Program-made: the position numbers and the translations under genes
The notes under the pieces: model-generated
The model's input: the letters and a program-made list of their open reading frames with translations, nothing else
Told to the model about the DNA's origin: nothing
Database searches by the model: none
Shown here: piece after piece, positions 1 through 5,776 of the stretch
Layout: each line of letters starts with the position of its first letter
How positions within the stretch are numbered: position 1 is the stretch's first letter
Assembly: GCA_026982515.1 (NCBI GenBank)
Contig: JALSGY010000035.1
Location: 1-6,233 of the forward strand
Source of the DNA: Paracoccaceae bacterium
GTDB taxonomy: Bacteria > Pseudomonadota > Alphaproteobacteria > Rhodobacterales > Rhodobacteraceae
DNA: 6,233 nucleotides
Direction of reading: 5' to 3'

Positions 1-963
1 TCATTCCTTTCTCAACGGGCGCGCAAGCAGCGCCTCCATGGCTTCTTCAACGGTGATCCGGGTTGCCACGAGGGCCGCCACCGCGCGGCTTACCGGCATG
101 TCGAAGCTCAGGGTTTCGGCAATCTCGGCAACCGCCTTCGCGGTGGTGATCCCCTCGACGGTACCGGCATGTCCGCCGCCGCTGCCCTGCCCCAGCGCCA
201 GCCCGAAGGCATAGTTGCGCGATTTCACGGAGGTGCAGGTGAGAACGAGATCGCCAAAGCCCGACAACCCCGCGAGGGTTTCCGCCCGCGCTCCCCGGGC
301 CAGCGCGAAGCGGGTGATCTCGGCCAGTCCGCGGGTCATCAGCGCGGCGCGCGCGCTTTCCCCCAGCCCCGCCCCGATGGTCACCCCCGCGGCGATCGCG
401 ATGACGTTCTTGAGCGCGCCGCCCAGCTCCACCCCCACCACATCGGTGGTGCGGTAAAGGCGCAGGTTGGCGGTGGAAAGCGCATGCTGCAGGGCCTCGG
501 CCTCGTGCTCGTCATGCGCGGCGATGGTCAGCGCCGTGGGCAGGCCGGCGGCGATGTCCACCGCAAAGCTCGGCCCGGAAAGGACGGCCGGCGTGGCCGA
601 GGGGCAGGCCTCGGCGATCACCGCCGTGGGGCCGCGCCCGCTGGCCAGATCGATTCCCTTGCAGCAGGCCACCAGCCTGCGCCTTTCCAGATGCGCGGAG
701 ATTCTCTCAAGATATCCGGCCAGCGCCTGCATCGGCACGGCAAGCAGGCAGATGGCGGCGGCGCCCTCGGGGCTGGCGGTTGGGCGCACACCTTCTGGCA
801 GGGGCACGCCGGGCAGGCGGCGGGCGTTCTCACGTGCCTCGCGCAGCTCGCGCGCCTGAGCCTCGTCGCGCGCCACAAGGGAAACCTCCAGCCCCTCGCG
901 GGCCAGGGAAATCGCCAGTGCCGTGCCGAAGGCGCCGGCCCCGAAGACGGTGATGTCGCTCAT
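1..963 (-). CDS. gpsA: NAD(P)-dependent glycerol-3-phosphate dehydrogenase
   Basis: Reduces dihydroxyacetone phosphate to sn-glycerol-3-phosphate in the cytosol, the entry point for phospholipid backbones (EC 1.1.1.94). The 320-residue product is close to the usual length of about 330 and is complete. Visible motifs, in order: Rossmann dinucleotide site GAGAFG at residues 8-13; CCKGI around K102; GPSFA at 130-134; the core [13 protein letters not shown] at 181-193 with the expected catalytic lysine K185; [13 protein letters not shown] at 204-216; [11 protein letters not shown] at 235-245; and VEG at 269-271. The ATG at 961-963 overlaps the tsaD stop by four bases (ATGA), so translation is probably coupled. 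A purine-rich AGGAAAGGGG on the minus strand (971-980), inside the end of tsaD, gives a ribosome site about 7 bases from the ATG. The TGA lies at the window edge, so any downstream operon member is unseen. Identification is secure from motifs and full-length architecture. Confidence 0.97.
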   Translation of the reverse strand: MSDITVFGAGAFGTALAISLAREGLEVSLVARDEAQARELREARENARRLPGVPLPEGVRPTASPEGAAAICLLAVPMQALAGYLERISAHLERRRLVACCKGIDLASGRGPTAVIAEACPSATPAVLSGPSFAVDIAAGLPTALTIAAHDEHEAEALQHALSTANLRLYRTTDVVGVELGGALKNVIAIAAGVTIGAGLGESARAALMTRGLAEITRFALARGARAETLAGLSGFGDLVLTCTSVKSRNYAFGLALGQGSGGGHAGTVEGITTAKAVAEIAETLSFDMPVSRAVAALVATRITVEEAMEALLARPLRKE

Positions 964-2057
964 GCCTTGGCCCCTTTCCTGCCCGAACCCAGAAGCGCCG
1001 GGCTGCGGCTATCCAGCGGCCAGCGGGGGCGGGCGGCAAGGGACATGTCGTCGCGCCCGCCCTGGCGGTAGCGCTCGATTCCGGCCCAGGCGATCATCGC
1101 CGCATTGTCGGTGCAAAGGACCAATGGCGGGGCCAGGAAGCGCACGCCGACATCTCTCGAAACAGTCTCTAATTCAGCACGAATCGCCTTGTTTGCCGCC
1201 ACGCCGCCAGCCACCGCAAAGACCGGCTCCGCCGGATCCAGCGCCATGTATTCGGCCAGCGCCCGGCGCGATTTCTCGGCCAGCACCTCGCTGATGGCGG
1301 CCTGGAACCCGGCGCAGAGGTCGGCGCGGTCCTGGCGCCTCAGCCCGCCCTGGGCCTCGACCAGCTTGTCGCGCTCGCGCAGCAGGGCGGTTTTCAGCCC
1401 CGAGAAGGAAAGGTCGCATCCGGGCCGGTCGAGCAGCGGGCGCGGCAGGGCGAAGCGCCGCGCATCCCCGCCGCGCGCCTCGCGTTCCACCGAGGGGCCG
1501 CCGGGCTGGAGCAGGCCCAGCAGCCGGGCCGCCTTGTCGAAGGCCTCGCCCGGGGCATCGTCGATGGTGCCGCCCAGACGGCGGAACTCTTCCGCCCCTG
1601 TGACCAGCAGAAACTGGCAATGCCCGCCCGAGACCAGCAGCATCAGATAGGGAAAGGCGATGGAATCGGTCAGCCGCGGGGTCAGGGCATGGCCGGCAAG
1701 GTGGTTCACCCCCACCAGCGGCAGCCCGGCGCCGGCGGCCAGCCCCTTGGCACAAAGCACCCCGGCCAGCACCCCGCCGATCAGCCCGGGGCCGGCGGTG
1801 ACGGCAACCCCGTCAAGCTGGGAAAGACGCAGATTTGCCCGTGTCAGAGCCTGTTCCACGCAGATATCGAGCTTCTCCGCATGGGCCCGCGCGGCGATCT
1901 CGGGCACCACCCCGCCGAAGGCCGCATGCAGTTCTTCCTGTCCGGCCACCACCGAGGCCAGGATCTCGGGCGCCTGGCCGGGGCGATGGCGAACCACGGC
2001 CGCGGCGGTATCGTCGCAGCTGCTCTCCAACCCGAGGAATGTCAGCGGTTGATCCAT
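960..2057 (-). CDS. tsaD: tRNA N6-adenosine threonylcarbamoyltransferase TsaD (Gcp/Kae1/YgjD family)
   Basis: Transfers the threonylcarbamoyl group from threonylcarbamoyl-AMP to A37 of tRNAs reading ANN codons, working in the cytosol with TsaB and TsaE after TsaC makes the intermediate. The product has 365 residues. ASKHA-fold signatures are all present: ESSCDDT at 11-17; the metal-binding HLAGH (H119, H123); SGGH at 143-146; [16 protein letters not shown] at 162-177; FSGLKT at 218-223; GGVAAN at 284-289; and TDNAAMIAW at 316-324 with D317 as the expected third metal ligand. The ATG at 2055-2057 is chosen because [17 protein letters not shown] gives the family N-terminus. An in-frame ATG 93 bases upstream (2148-2150) would add 31 unrelated residues running into hemD. 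The Shine-Dalgarno is weak (ACAGG). It is the first gene of a tsaD-gpsA operon. Codons around 1149-1185 (residues 291-303) are unusually rich in A/T-ending and rare forms (TTA, AGA), unlike the rest of the gene. Confidence 0.97.
   Translation of the reverse strand: MDQPLTFLGLESSCDDTAAAVVRHRPGQAPEILASVVAGQEELHAAFGGVVPEIAARAHAEKLDICVEQALTRANLRLSQLDGVAVTAGPGLIGGVLAGVLCAKGLAAGAGLPLVGVNHLAGHALTPRLTDSIAFPYLMLLVSGGHCQFLLVTGAEEFRRLGGTIDDAPGEAFDKAARLLGLLQPGGPSVEREARGGDARRFALPRPLLDRPGCDLSFSGLKTALLRERDKLVEAQGGLRRQDRADLCAGFQAAISEVLAEKSRRALAEYMALDPAEPVFAVAGGVAANKAIRAELETVSRDVGVRFLAPPLVLCTDNAAMIAWAGIERYRQGGRDDMSLAARPRWPLDSRSPALLGSGRKGAKA
1159..1171 (-). repeat. Motif copy TAGAGACTGTTTC inside tsaD
   Basis: Read on the minus strand, this 13-mer differs by one base from a plus-strand copy inside hemD (2537-2549). 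Both lie in short patches of A/T-ending codons within GC-rich genes, and both put GAG ACT in the reading frame. An 8-base core, TAGAGACT, occurs a third time on the minus strand in the tsaD/hemD gap (2075-2082). It may be chance or local codon bias; no known element is recognised. Confidence 0.3.
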
Positions 2058-2127
2058 CGTCGGCCTGTTGCGCAAGTCTCTACCGGCAGGTAACACCGCA
2101 GGGCAGCCCATACAACAGTGTGCCCGC
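2058..2127. promoter_or_regulatory. Divergent intergenic region between tsaD and hemD
   Basis: This 70-bp gap separates the start codons of tsaD (minus) and hemD (plus), so it should carry promoters for both transcripts. For hemD the best candidate I see is TTGCGC (2068-2073), a 17-base spacer and TAACAC (2091-2096). It is a weak sigma-70 match, placing initiation near 2103 with a leader of about 25 bases. For tsaD no convincing -35/-10 pair is visible; TTGTAT (minus strand, near 2110-2115) is the only -35-like hexamer I noted. The 8-base palindrome TTGCGCAA lies at 2068-2075, overlapping the candidate hemD -35. The location is certain from gene layout; the individual elements are inference. 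Confidence 0.45.
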
Positions 2128-2832
2128 GTGACCGACCAAGGCCCGATCATCCTGCTGACCCGCCCTCAGGCCCAGGCCGAGGCGTTCCGGCGCCGGCTGG
2201 GAAGTGGGGCGGAGGTGCTGATTTCGCCGGTGCTGGAGATCACGCCCCTGCTGCTGGGCGTGAACCCGGCCTCCTATGCGGGGCTGATCTTCACCTCGCA
2301 GAACGCGGTGCGCGCCGCCGCATCGCAGGCGGCACTGGCCGGGATGCAGGCCTGGGCGGTGGGCCGGCACACCGCGGCTGCGGCCCGCGCGGCGGGTATG
2401 CGCGTGACCTCGGCCAATGGGACGGCAGATGATCTCGTGGCGCTGATCACCCGCGCCCGCCCGGCCGGAAGACTGTTGTTCCTGCGCGGCGAACACAGCC
2501 GCGGGCAGGTAGCAGAAAGGCTTAATTCTGCAGGAATAGAGACTGATTCAGAAGTGATCTACCGCCAGGAAGAACGCCCCCTTTCCGCCCGCGCGCTGAC
2601 TGTGCTGCAAGGGGAGCGCCCGGTGATCGTGCCGCTGTTCTCGCCACGCTCGGCCAGGCTGCTTTCGCGCCAGGCGGCCGGGGCCCGTGCACCGCTGCAT
2701 CTTCTGGCAATGAGCCCGGCGGTGCTGGCGGCATGGGAAGGCCCCTTGCCGGCCTCAGCCCGGACGGTGGAGCTCCCCGAGGCCGAGGCGATGGCCCGTG
2801 AAATCCTGCGACACGTTGCGCATCCGCCTTGA
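2128..2832 (+). CDS. hemD: Uroporphyrinogen-III synthase
   Basis: Cyclises hydroxymethylbilane with inversion of ring D to uroporphyrinogen III (EC 4.2.1.75), the cytosolic branch-point step to haem, sirohaem, cobalamin and bacteriochlorophyll. The family is poorly conserved, but its landmarks are visible: LLTRP at 9-13, ISPVLEI at 32-38, [10 protein letters not shown] at 54-63, [14 protein letters not shown] at 77-90, [16 protein letters not shown] at 117-132, VIYRQ at 143-147 and the second-domain FSPRSA at 171-176. The 234 residues match the usual two-domain protein. The GTG at 2128 is chosen because it places LLTRP a few residues from the start; an upstream in-frame TTG at 2068 would add 20 unrelated residues. 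No good Shine-Dalgarno precedes the GTG, so the start is the least certain part. It heads hemD-mic60-hemY. hemC, often adjacent in other bacteria, is absent here. Bases 2512-2555 form a patch of A/T-ending codons (including ATA). Confidence 0.92.
   Translation: MTDQGPIILLTRPQAQAEAFRRRLGSGAEVLISPVLEITPLLLGVNPASYAGLIFTSQNAVRAAASQAALAGMQAWAVGRHTAAAARAAGMRVTSANGTADDLVALITRARPAGRLLFLRGEHSRGQVAERLNSAGIETDSEVIYRQEERPLSARALTVLQGERPVIVPLFSPRSARLLSRQAAGARAPLHLLAMSPAVLAAWEGPLPASARTVELPEAEAMAREILRHVAHPP
2537..2549 (+). repeat. Motif copy TAGAGACTGATTC inside hemD
   Basis: One mismatch from the minus-strand copy in tsaD at 1159-1171, so the two form a widely spaced inverted pair. It overlaps the interrupted palindrome CTGA-T-TCAG (2543-2551) and sits in a run of about 15 codons that nearly all end in A or T, unlike the flanking hemD sequence. 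HemD length and alignment landmarks are normal here, so this is not an in-frame insertion. Function unknown; it could be chance. Confidence 0.3.
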
Positions 2833-2855
2833 GGGTGCCGGGCGGGGGCTATACC
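2829..2855 (+). promoter_or_regulatory. Candidate internal promoter ahead of mic60
   Basis: TTGAGG (2829-2834), starting one base before the hemD stop codon, and TATACC (2850-2855) resemble sigma-70 -35 and -10 boxes, each matching the consensus at four of six positions. The spacer is only 15 bases, shorter than the usual 16-18, which weakens the call. The 81-bp gap before mic60, long compared with the 9-bp mic60-hemY gap, leaves room for it. It would let mic60 and hemY be expressed apart from hemD. Inference only. Confidence 0.25.
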
Positions 2856-2913
2856 TTCAACCTGCCGGCGGTCGCCCCGTGCGGCGTCAACAGATTCGAA
2901 AGGGCCCTGCACG

Positions 2914-4074
2914 GTGGCAAGTTCGCGCAAATCCGCTGACAACTCGAAAGACACCGGGAAAAAGGATACCGGGGCAACCGGGGCCTCGGCAAAGGAAGCC
3001 GTGCAACCCGCCGCGGCGGAAACGCCCGCACCCGCGCCCGCTGAAAAGCCCACGGAAGAGGCCGGGCAGACCGCCCCGCCCGCATTTGGCCGGGCAGGCG
3101 GGTTTGCGGCATTGCTGGCCGGCGGCATCCTGGCCGGGGCGGCAGGCTTTGGTGCCGCGCAATATGCCAACGGCGCCTGGCCCTTTCAGCAGGTCGAACA
3201 GGGGCCTTCGGAAACCGAAAGACTGAGGCAGAGCGTTGCGGCCCAGGCCGAGCGCATCGCCGCGCTTGAAGCGCAGGCCGCGCGGCTGGCCTCCGATCTG
3301 GCGCAATTGCCCCCGCCGCCGGACATCTCGCCGCTGGCCTCGGGGCTCGATGACGTCAGGACACGGCTGGACGGGTTTTCCTCGCGTCTGGACGGGCTGG
3401 AGCAGCGCATTGCCGACCTGGAAAACCGCCCCCTCGCGGAAGCGGGCGCCAGTGCCGAGGCCGTCGCGGCCTATGAGCGCGAACTGGCCGCCATGCGGCA
3501 GATGCTGGAGGAAGAGCTGGCGCGCATCCGGCAGGAAAAGGACAGCGTGCAGGAAAAACAGACCACTGCCGCCGAGCAGGCCAGGCAGGTGCTGCAGCAG
3601 GCCGCGCTGGCCAGCCTGCGCGCCGCCATTGCCGATGGCGCGCCCTTTGCCGCCCCGCTGCAGGAGCTGGCCGCCACCGGCGTGGAGGTGCCCCAGGCCC
3701 TGGCCGCGCTGGCCTCTGAGGGCGTGCCCACGCTTGCCACGCTGCAGGCGCAGTTCCCCCAGGCCGCCCGCGCCGCGCTGGCCGCGGCGATCCGCGCCGA
3801 GGCGGATCAGGGCAGGATCGACAGGTTTACCGCCTTCCTGCGCACCCAGCTTGGCACCCGCTCGCTGGAACCGCGCGAGGGGGACGATCCCGATGCCGTG
3901 CTCTCGCGCGCCGAGGACGCGCTGCGCAAGGGCAACCTGGCCCGCGCCCTGGATGAGCTCGCGGCTCTGCCCGAGGCCGGGCGCGAGATCATGGCCGGGT
4001 GGGTGGCGGCCGCCTCGCGCCGCCTTCAGGCAGAGCAAGCGGTGGCCGATCTTGCCGCCCGGCTGAACGGATAG
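2914..4074 (+). CDS. mic60: Mic60/mitofilin-like inner-membrane protein (COG4223)
   Basis: Bacterial homologue of mitochondrial Mic60, the MICOS subunit that bends and tethers inner membrane; in alphaproteobacteria the family is linked to intracytoplasmic membrane formation. The 386 residues show the expected order. A charged, Ala/Pro-rich N-terminus (1-58, with K/R at 5, 6, 12, 16, 17) should be cytoplasmic. One Gly/Ala-rich membrane helix follows (about 61-82, with GILAG, a GxxxG motif, at 71-75). Heptad-like helices span about 98-132, 143-171 and 182-230. The C-terminal helical region (about 230-386) has mitofilin-like features such as GAPFAAPLQEL at 242-252, the VPTL segment at 271-274 and ALRKGNLARALDELAALP at 336-353. 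The C-terminal part should face the periplasm. The start is the GTG at 2914, with AAAGGG about nine bases before it; no better start fits. The placement between hemD and hemY is the conserved alphaproteobacterial context. Primary sequence is poorly conserved, so the call rests on architecture plus synteny. Confidence 0.85.
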   Translation: MASSRKSADNSKDTGKKDTGATGASAKEAVQPAAAETPAPAPAEKPTEEAGQTAPPAFGRAGGFAALLAGGILAGAAGFGAAQYANGAWPFQQVEQGPSETERLRQSVAAQAERIAALEAQAARLASDLAQLPPPPDISPLASGLDDVRTRLDGFSSRLDGLEQRIADLENRPLAEAGASAEAVAAYERELAAMRQMLEEELARIRQEKDSVQEKQTTAAEQARQVLQQAALASLRAAIADGAPFAAPLQELAATGVEVPQALAALASEGVPTLATLQAQFPQAARAALAAAIRAEADQGRIDRFTAFLRTQLGTRSLEPREGDDPDAVLSRAEDALRKGNLARALDELAALPEAGREIMAGWVAAASRRLQAEQAVADLAARLNG

Positions 4075-4083
4075 GGGCGGGCG

Positions 4084-5583
4084 ATGTTCTGGTCTCTGGT
4101 AAAGATCGTGCTGTTCATCGCCGCCATCGCGGCGCTGGCGCTGGGGGCGGGGTACCTCGCCGAAACCGGCGGCGGCGTGCGGATTGCCTTCGGCGGGGTG
4201 GAATTCAACCTCGGGCCGTTGCAGGCAGTGATCGTGGCGCTGGTGCTGATCTTCGCCATCTGGCTGATGTTCAAGCTTCTGGGGCTGGTCGGCGCGGTTG
4301 TCCGCTTTCTCAGCGGCGACGAGACGGCGCTGTCGCGCTACTTCGACCGCAGCCGCGAACGCCGGGGGTTCGAGGCGCTGGCCGAAGGCTTGACGGCGCT
4401 GGCCTCGGGCGAGGGCCGGCTGGCCATGGCCAAGGCGGCGAAGGCAGAGAAATACCTCCGCCGGCCGGATCTGACCAATCTGATCGCCGCCCAGGCGGCC
4501 GAGATTTCCGGCGATCGCCGGAAGGCTGCGGAAATATACAAGCGCCTCCTGGCCGATGAGCGCACCCGCTTCGTGGGCATCCGCGGGCTGATGAAGCAGA
4601 AGCTGGAAGAGGGCGATACCGACATCGCCATGAAACTGGCCGAGCGCGCCTTCGCGCTGAAACCCAGGCACCGGGAAACCGGCGATATTCTTCTGCGCCT
4701 TCAGGCCGAACACGAAGACTGGAAGGGCGCGCGCAAGACCCTGAGCGCCAAGTTGCGCCACGGTGCCCTGCCGCGCGACGTCTACAAGCGGCGCGATGCG
4801 GTGCTGGCGCTTTCGGAGGCGCGGGAGGTGATCCGCAAGGGCAACACCATCGAGGCGCGGGAGGCGGCGATCGAGGCCAATCGCCTCTCGCCCGATCTGG
4901 TGCCCGCGGCGGTGATGGCCGCGCAGACTTATGTCGCGGATGGCAAGCCGCGGCTGGCCACCAGAATCCTGAAAAAGGCCTGGGCGGCCCAGCCGCATCC
5001 CGATCTGGCCGCCGCCTTTGCCGGCATCATTCCCGATGAGGCGCCGCAGGAGCGTCTCAAGCGCTTTCAGCTGCTCACGAAGCTCAACCCCGAACACCCC
5101 GAAACCCGCATGCTGCTGGCCGAACTGCACATTGCGGCCGGAGAATTTGCCGAGGCCCGCAGGGCTCTGGGAGATCTGGTCGAGAAAGAGCCCACGGCGC
5201 GGGTTCTGGCGCTCATGGCGGCGATCGAGCGCGGCGAAGGCAGTGATGATGCGGTCGTGCGCGGCTGGCTTGCCAAGGCCGTCAGCGCCCCGCGCGGGCC
5301 GCAGTGGGTGTGCGAGAACTGCCATGGCGTGCACGCCGACTGGGCCCCGGTGTGCAGCCAGTGCGGCGGCTTCGACACTCTTGCGTGGAAAACCCCGCCG
5401 GATTCCGGCGCTGCCCTGCCGGCCTCCACGGCGATGCTGCCGCTGATCGTCGGACAGAAGGAAGAACAGGCGGAGGCCGAAGGCGAGGGGCCAGAGGAAG
5501 AGGCGGGGCCGGAACCCGGAGAACCCCGCCCGCCGCATGCCGATACCTCGCCCCGACCCGAGGAATGGGAGCGCGAAATTTAG
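4084..5583 (+). CDS. hemY: HemY-family TPR membrane protein with C-terminal zinc ribbon
   Basis: Proteobacterial HemY, a membrane protein long associated with late haem synthesis but of unsettled biochemical role. It is unrelated to the Bacillus protoporphyrinogen oxidase also called HemY. The 499 residues contain two membrane helices (about 5-23 and 45-66) joined by a short loop, the HemY N-terminal region to about 140, and TPR-like helical pairs (for example 111-160, 170-212, 255-300, 340-365). A putative zinc ribbon, CENC at 410-413 and CSQC at 425-428 followed by GGFDTLAW, comes next, then a Glu/Pro-rich tail (459-499). Arginines and lysines cluster after the second helix (K64, R74, R85-R94), so the TPR/ribbon part is predicted cytoplasmic. 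The ATG lies 9 bp after the mic60 stop, with AGGGG overlapping that stop codon as ribosome site, so the two genes are tightly cotranscribed. The ribbon resembles that of LapB/YciM. Length exceeds E. coli HemY (about 400) because of the ribbon and tail. Confidence 0.92.
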   Translation: MFWSLVKIVLFIAAIAALALGAGYLAETGGGVRIAFGGVEFNLGPLQAVIVALVLIFAIWLMFKLLGLVGAVVRFLSGDETALSRYFDRSRERRGFEALAEGLTALASGEGRLAMAKAAKAEKYLRRPDLTNLIAAQAAEISGDRRKAAEIYKRLLADERTRFVGIRGLMKQKLEEGDTDIAMKLAERAFALKPRHRETGDILLRLQAEHEDWKGARKTLSAKLRHGALPRDVYKRRDAVLALSEAREVIRKGNTIEAREAAIEANRLSPDLVPAAVMAAQTYVADGKPRLATRILKKAWAAQPHPDLAAAFAGIIPDEAPQERLKRFQLLTKLNPEHPETRMLLAELHIAAGEFAEARRALGDLVEKEPTARVLALMAAIERGEGSDDAVVRGWLAKAVSAPRGPQWVCENCHGVHADWAPVCSQCGGFDTLAWKTPPDSGAALPASTAMLPLIVGQKEEQAEAEGEGPEEEAGPEPGEPRPPHADTSPRPEEWEREI

Positions 5584-5627
5584 GGCTACACAGGCCCCGG
5601 AGACGATGCTAAAGAGCCGCCCCATGG

Positions 5628-5703
5628 GCCGCTGTAGCTCAGCTGGTAGAGCACGTCATTCGTAATGATGGGGTCGGGGGTTCGAGTCCCTTCAGCGGCA
5701 CCA
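5628..5703 (+). tRNA. tRNA-Thr (anticodon CGU)
   Basis: A complete 76-base cloverleaf. The acceptor stem GCCGCTG/CAGCGGC is fully paired, with discriminator A (5700) and an encoded CCA (5701-5703). The D arm is GCTC...GAGC. The anticodon stem CGTCA/TGATG encloses the loop TTCGTAA, giving anticodon CGT at 5661-5663 (reads ACG). The T arm is GGGGG-TTCGAGT-CCCTT, with two G-T pairs. U36 and A37 (5664) make it an expected t6A substrate of TsaD, which is also encoded in this window. It starts 44 bp after the hemY stop; cotranscription with hemY or a weak promoter in that gap are both possible, and no clear promoter boxes are visible. Confidence 0.98.
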
Positions 5704-5729
5704 TTTTCCGGTCATGGAAAGCCGAAAAG

Positions 5730-5757
5730 AAAAAGGGGCCGCCCTGGACGGCCCCTT
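5730..5757 (-). terminator. Intrinsic terminator for the convergent minus-strand gene
   Basis: A perfect 9-bp stem (AAGGGGCCG at 5733-5741 with CGGCCCCTT at 5749-5757) encloses a 7-base loop. Read on the minus strand, the stem runs into TTTTT and then CTTTT (5734 down to 5725), a classic rho-independent terminator 19 bases after the stop of the minus-strand gene. In the plus direction only TTG follows the stem, so it would stop tRNA-side transcription less well, though the hairpin may still define that transcript's 3' end. Confidence 0.88.
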
Positions 5758-5776
5758 GAAACGCGAACTCCGGCTC

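Noticed and set aside
2068..2127. Extended HemD N-terminus from the TTG at 2068
   Set aside because: The added 20 residues precede the normal LLTRP start of the family, and the TTG overlaps the candidate -35 region. The GTG at 2128 is preferred.
2058..2150. Extended TsaD N-terminus from the ATG at 2148-2150
   Set aside because: The extra 31 residues are Cys/Arg/Pro-rich with no family similarity and would overlap the hemD start. The ATG at 2055-2057 gives the standard N-terminus.
2835..2913. Possible small gene or attenuator in the hemD-mic60 gap
   Set aside because: No open frame with a start and ribosome site, and GC-rich complementary runs give only short stems with long loops; nothing beyond the candidate promoter is supportable.
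2887..5625. A 912-codon open frame on the minus strand, antisense to mic60 and hemY
   Set aside because: Its composition (Gly, Arg, Gln and His-rich, low complexity) is what the complement of GC3-biased coding sequence gives. It has no recognisable domain, and the plus strand carries two well-supported genes with ribosome sites.
5705..5720. Small hairpin TTTCC...GGAAA right after the tRNA as its terminator
   Set aside because: Only five weak pairs and no T-run follows on the plus strand; too weak to call.
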